Below, piece after piece: positions 5,824-7,591 of a stretch of 7,591 nt of DNA. The stretch comes from Candidatus Stahliibacteriota bacterium (GTDB lineage: Bacteria; Hydrothermota; Tepidihabitantia; SM23-42), in the NCBI GenBank assembly GCA_004376785.1, contig SOIY01000131.1:1-7591 (forward strand), read 5' to 3'. The notes under the pieces are model-generated. The model did no database searches and had not been told where the DNA came from. It saw only the letters and a list, made by a program, of their open reading frames with translations. Positions within the stretch are counted from its first letter, which is position 1. Every line of letters starts with the position of its first letter. The position numbers were made by a program, and so were the translations under genes.

Positions 5824-7527
5824 TTATTCGAAGAATTCGTCTCTATAATCTTCTATCTTCTTCGGTGCGAATATATTCGCAGTTAGTGCTGTCAGACGCG
5901 CCTGCCTTTTCATCTGGAGCAGAGTTACCATTGTAGAATCAAAGGGATTGACTTCCTTCCTATCACAACGAACAATATAACCAGCCCAATTTAATACCAA
6001 CGGTTGAGAGATTTGATTGATACTTAAGATTGCAACCGCTCCAGCAAACTCGCCCCCCAATGAAGTCTGTAGCTGCATTAAGGTCACATCTTTCATTTCA
6101 CGAAGAACTACAAGAGTATCTTCAGATGCAATTGCCTCCATTGTTTTACCAGATATTAATTGATTATGGACTTTATCGAGCCAATTCGCAATTATTCCTT
6201 TTAACCTGTCTTTTTCCATTTTATGCTTTATTTTTGGCATGATATCTTCAAATGTTGGATGTGTTTCCGGAATTATTGAATCAAGAGCAAAAAGATAATA
6301 ACCACCCATACTGTTGAATGGTCCCCCGATCTTTCCTTTCTTTGCTTTTGATAAAAACGCTGTTAAACCTTCTGTGTTGCGTACCGGGAATGTAACATTA
6401 TTTTTAGCCAGTGGATACGTTTTACGCACCTGTAAATCTAATTCTACTCCGGCAGAATCAAAACCAACTTCTTGCGCGGTTTCCTTGAATGACATGACTT
6501 TATCATAAATTTCACCAATCGTTGTCAGCGAAACTTCAACATCGATCTTCACTTTATAAACCAATCCTTTACGTACCCTTTTTATAACTTCAAATCCATG
6601 CGGAGCCTGTATAATATCTGACACTTCACCATTCTTTAATTCGTTGTATACATTCATTAAATAAGGCTTGAGTCCCAATTTACCCTCAAAACTTTTCACA
6701 ATAACGGTATCGTCTGATACTTCCTTAGCCACCTCAAGAAAATCTTCCCCTTCCTCAATTCTATTAATAAAATCCTGTATACTCTCTCTTGCTTCTAATG
6801 TATCGTAATGCGATGGTTTTTTTTCGAAGAAGACAAATTTTAAAATTCTCAATTCCGGATTTATAAATTCTTGCTGGTTTTCATTATAATACTCTTTCAT
6901 TTCTTCTCCAGATATTTCCAATAGATTGCGCGCACGAAACAATGGCATCATGAGATATGAGACGTCATATTTATTCGTCTGAGCAGCAATGCCTAAGCTG
7001 TCTTCAAAAGGTGAAATCCAACCGAAACTTGACATTAAAGACCGTAGTTTTTCTCTTGGTATTTGCCGTCGCAAATTGTATTCATACTCTAAAAGCCAAG
7101 CACGGCTCTGAGGTGCTCTTAACAGCTCATAGTATTTACTAAAATCAAATTCGCCGGTTTCGCCTTTCATATATTCGGATTCGTAGATTTCTCGGGGAGG
7201 ATTGTTTCTAATAACTGCCAGTATTTCTTCGTCAGTTACCCTTATCCTTTCCTTTCTTATTAGATTATTCCACATGATTTCCTCAAGCATCAAACTCCAA
7301 ATTTCATCACGAGAAATTCCTTTGATTTCTTGTTCCTTTTGTCGAATAAACCTGGAATATTCAGTATATGATACTGGGATACCATCAATCTTTGCGATAT
7401 CTGTTTTCTGCATACCTCCTGTTCCAGTAACATTCGCGCCCCATTGGAAAAATATTAAAGCAGCAAAACCCACAAGTGCGACAATCAAAACATATTTAAT
7501 ATGTTTCCTTAACTTTTGCATCAACAT
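5824..7527 (-). CDS. PpiD/SurA-like membrane-anchored periplasmic chaperone (parvulin family)
   Basis: A 567-aa folding factor predicted to sit in the inner membrane facing the periplasm, helping exported and outer-membrane proteins fold. Residues 1-10 are basic (MLMQKLRKHI), followed by one transmembrane segment (about 11-28). Residues about 44-165 match a SurA/PpiD N-terminal chaperone region (AKIDGIPVSYTEYSRF, then LEEIMWNNLIRKERIRVTDEEI). Residues about 226-318 are a parvulin-like domain with EGEDFLEVAKEVSDD and LKNGEVSDIIQAPHGFEVIKRV. Two further parvulin-tail-like stretches follow at about 387-416 and 493-520. The active-site histidines typical of parvulins are not seen: the first strand reads LRILKFVFF and the final GYHII is GFEVI. 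Chaperone activity is therefore more likely than isomerase activity. Start 7527 is fixed by GGAGG (7540-7536) with an 8-nt spacer. It converges on lptD, a plausible client class. Confidence 0.88.
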   Translation of the reverse strand: MLMQKLRKHIKYVLIVALVGFAALIFFQWGANVTGTGGMQKTDIAKIDGIPVSYTEYSRFIRQKEQEIKGISRDEIWSLMLEEIMWNNLIRKERIRVTDEEILAVIRNNPPREIYESEYMKGETGEFDFSKYYELLRAPQSRAWLLEYEYNLRRQIPREKLRSLMSSFGWISPFEDSLGIAAQTNKYDVSYLMMPLFRARNLLEISGEEMKEYYNENQQEFINPELRILKFVFFEKKPSHYDTLEARESIQDFINRIEEGEDFLEVAKEVSDDTVIVKSFEGKLGLKPYLMNVYNELKNGEVSDIIQAPHGFEVIKRVRKGLVYKVKIDVEVSLTTIGEIYDKVMSFKETAQEVGFDSAGVELDLQVRKTYPLAKNNVTFPVRNTEGLTAFLSKAKKGKIGGPFNSMGGYYLFALDSIIPETHPTFEDIMPKIKHKMEKDRLKGIIANWLDKVHNQLISGKTMEAIASEDTLVVLREMKDVTLMQLQTSLGGEFAGAVAILSINQISQPLVLNWAGYIVRCDRKEVNPFDSTMVTLLQMKRQARLTALTANIFAPKKIEDYRDEFFE

Positions 7528-7535
7528 AATAATAA

Positions 7536-7540
7536 CCTCC
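7536..7540 (-). promoter_or_regulatory. Strong ribosome binding site of the PpiD-like gene
   Basis: GGAGG on the minus strand lies 8 bases before the ATG at 7527-7525. It chooses this ATG over the second one two codons later (7521). The 51 bases further upstream (7541-7591) are AT-rich; TAATAT occurs at 7548-7543 but has no matching -35 box at a proper distance, so no promoter is called. Confidence 0.85.
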
Positions 7541-7591
7541 TTATATTATTAAAAGGCTCAGAGAAGACTGCGTATTTAATGACAAATCAAT

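Noticed and set aside
5640..5825. Structured RNA gene or tRNA
   Set aside because: No cloverleaf or T-arm/CCA pattern; stems are independent side-by-side hairpins joined by a repeated octamer, which fits a repeat element better.
7202..7552. Plus-strand 116-codon open frame opposite the PpiD-like gene
   Set aside because: It lies antisense to a well-supported gene, has no ribosome binding site, and its composition is that of a reversed coding strand.

Overview
The window is an AT-rich stretch of a bacterial chromosome. The organism is almost certainly diderm (Gram-negative type): it carries an LptD-like outer-membrane LPS assembly protein and a membrane-anchored SurA/PpiD-type periplasmic folding factor. 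The lineage cannot be fixed from the sequence alone. The divergent LptD, the PpiD-like protein with degenerate parvulin modules and the cyclase/AAA/TPR protein suggest an uncultured FCB or WOR-3-like lineage more than Proteobacteria; this is an impression, not a result. I see no sign of phage, IS elements, CRISPR or RNA genes.

Layout. Positions 1-61 hold the first 20 codons of a minus-strand gene that leaves the window. A short AT-rich divergent intergenic region (62-144) follows. Four plus-strand genes come next: deoB (145-1311, phosphopentomutase), cdd (about 1295-1720, cytidine deaminase, overlapping deoB), a 594-aa protein with a degenerate nucleotide-cyclase fold, a P-loop NTPase module and C-terminal TPRs (1826-3610), and lptD (3607-5643), which overlaps the preceding stop as ATGA. 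A GC-rich convergent intergenic region (5644-5823) is filled by a compound palindromic element. The minus-strand gene at 5824-7527 encodes a 567-aa PpiD/SurA-like chaperone with a strong Shine-Dalgarno sequence. The last 51 bases (7541-7591) lie upstream of that gene and show nothing I can identify.

How the genes work together. DeoB and Cdd form a nucleoside-salvage pair: Cdd converts (deoxy)cytidine to (deoxy)uridine, phosphorylases then release (deoxy)ribose-1-phosphate, and DeoB isomerises that to the 5-phosphate for central metabolism. LptD and the PpiD-like protein both belong to outer-membrane biogenesis: one is a beta-barrel client and the other the sort of periplasmic factor that helps such barrels fold. 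The AAA/TPR protein is translationally coupled to LptD, but its role is unknown.

The most unusual items are the mosaic palindromic element between lptD and the PpiD-like gene, the cyclase-derived N-terminus that has lost its catalytic residues, the apparently leaderless deoB promoter, and the triplicated parvulin-like tail motif in the PpiD-like protein.
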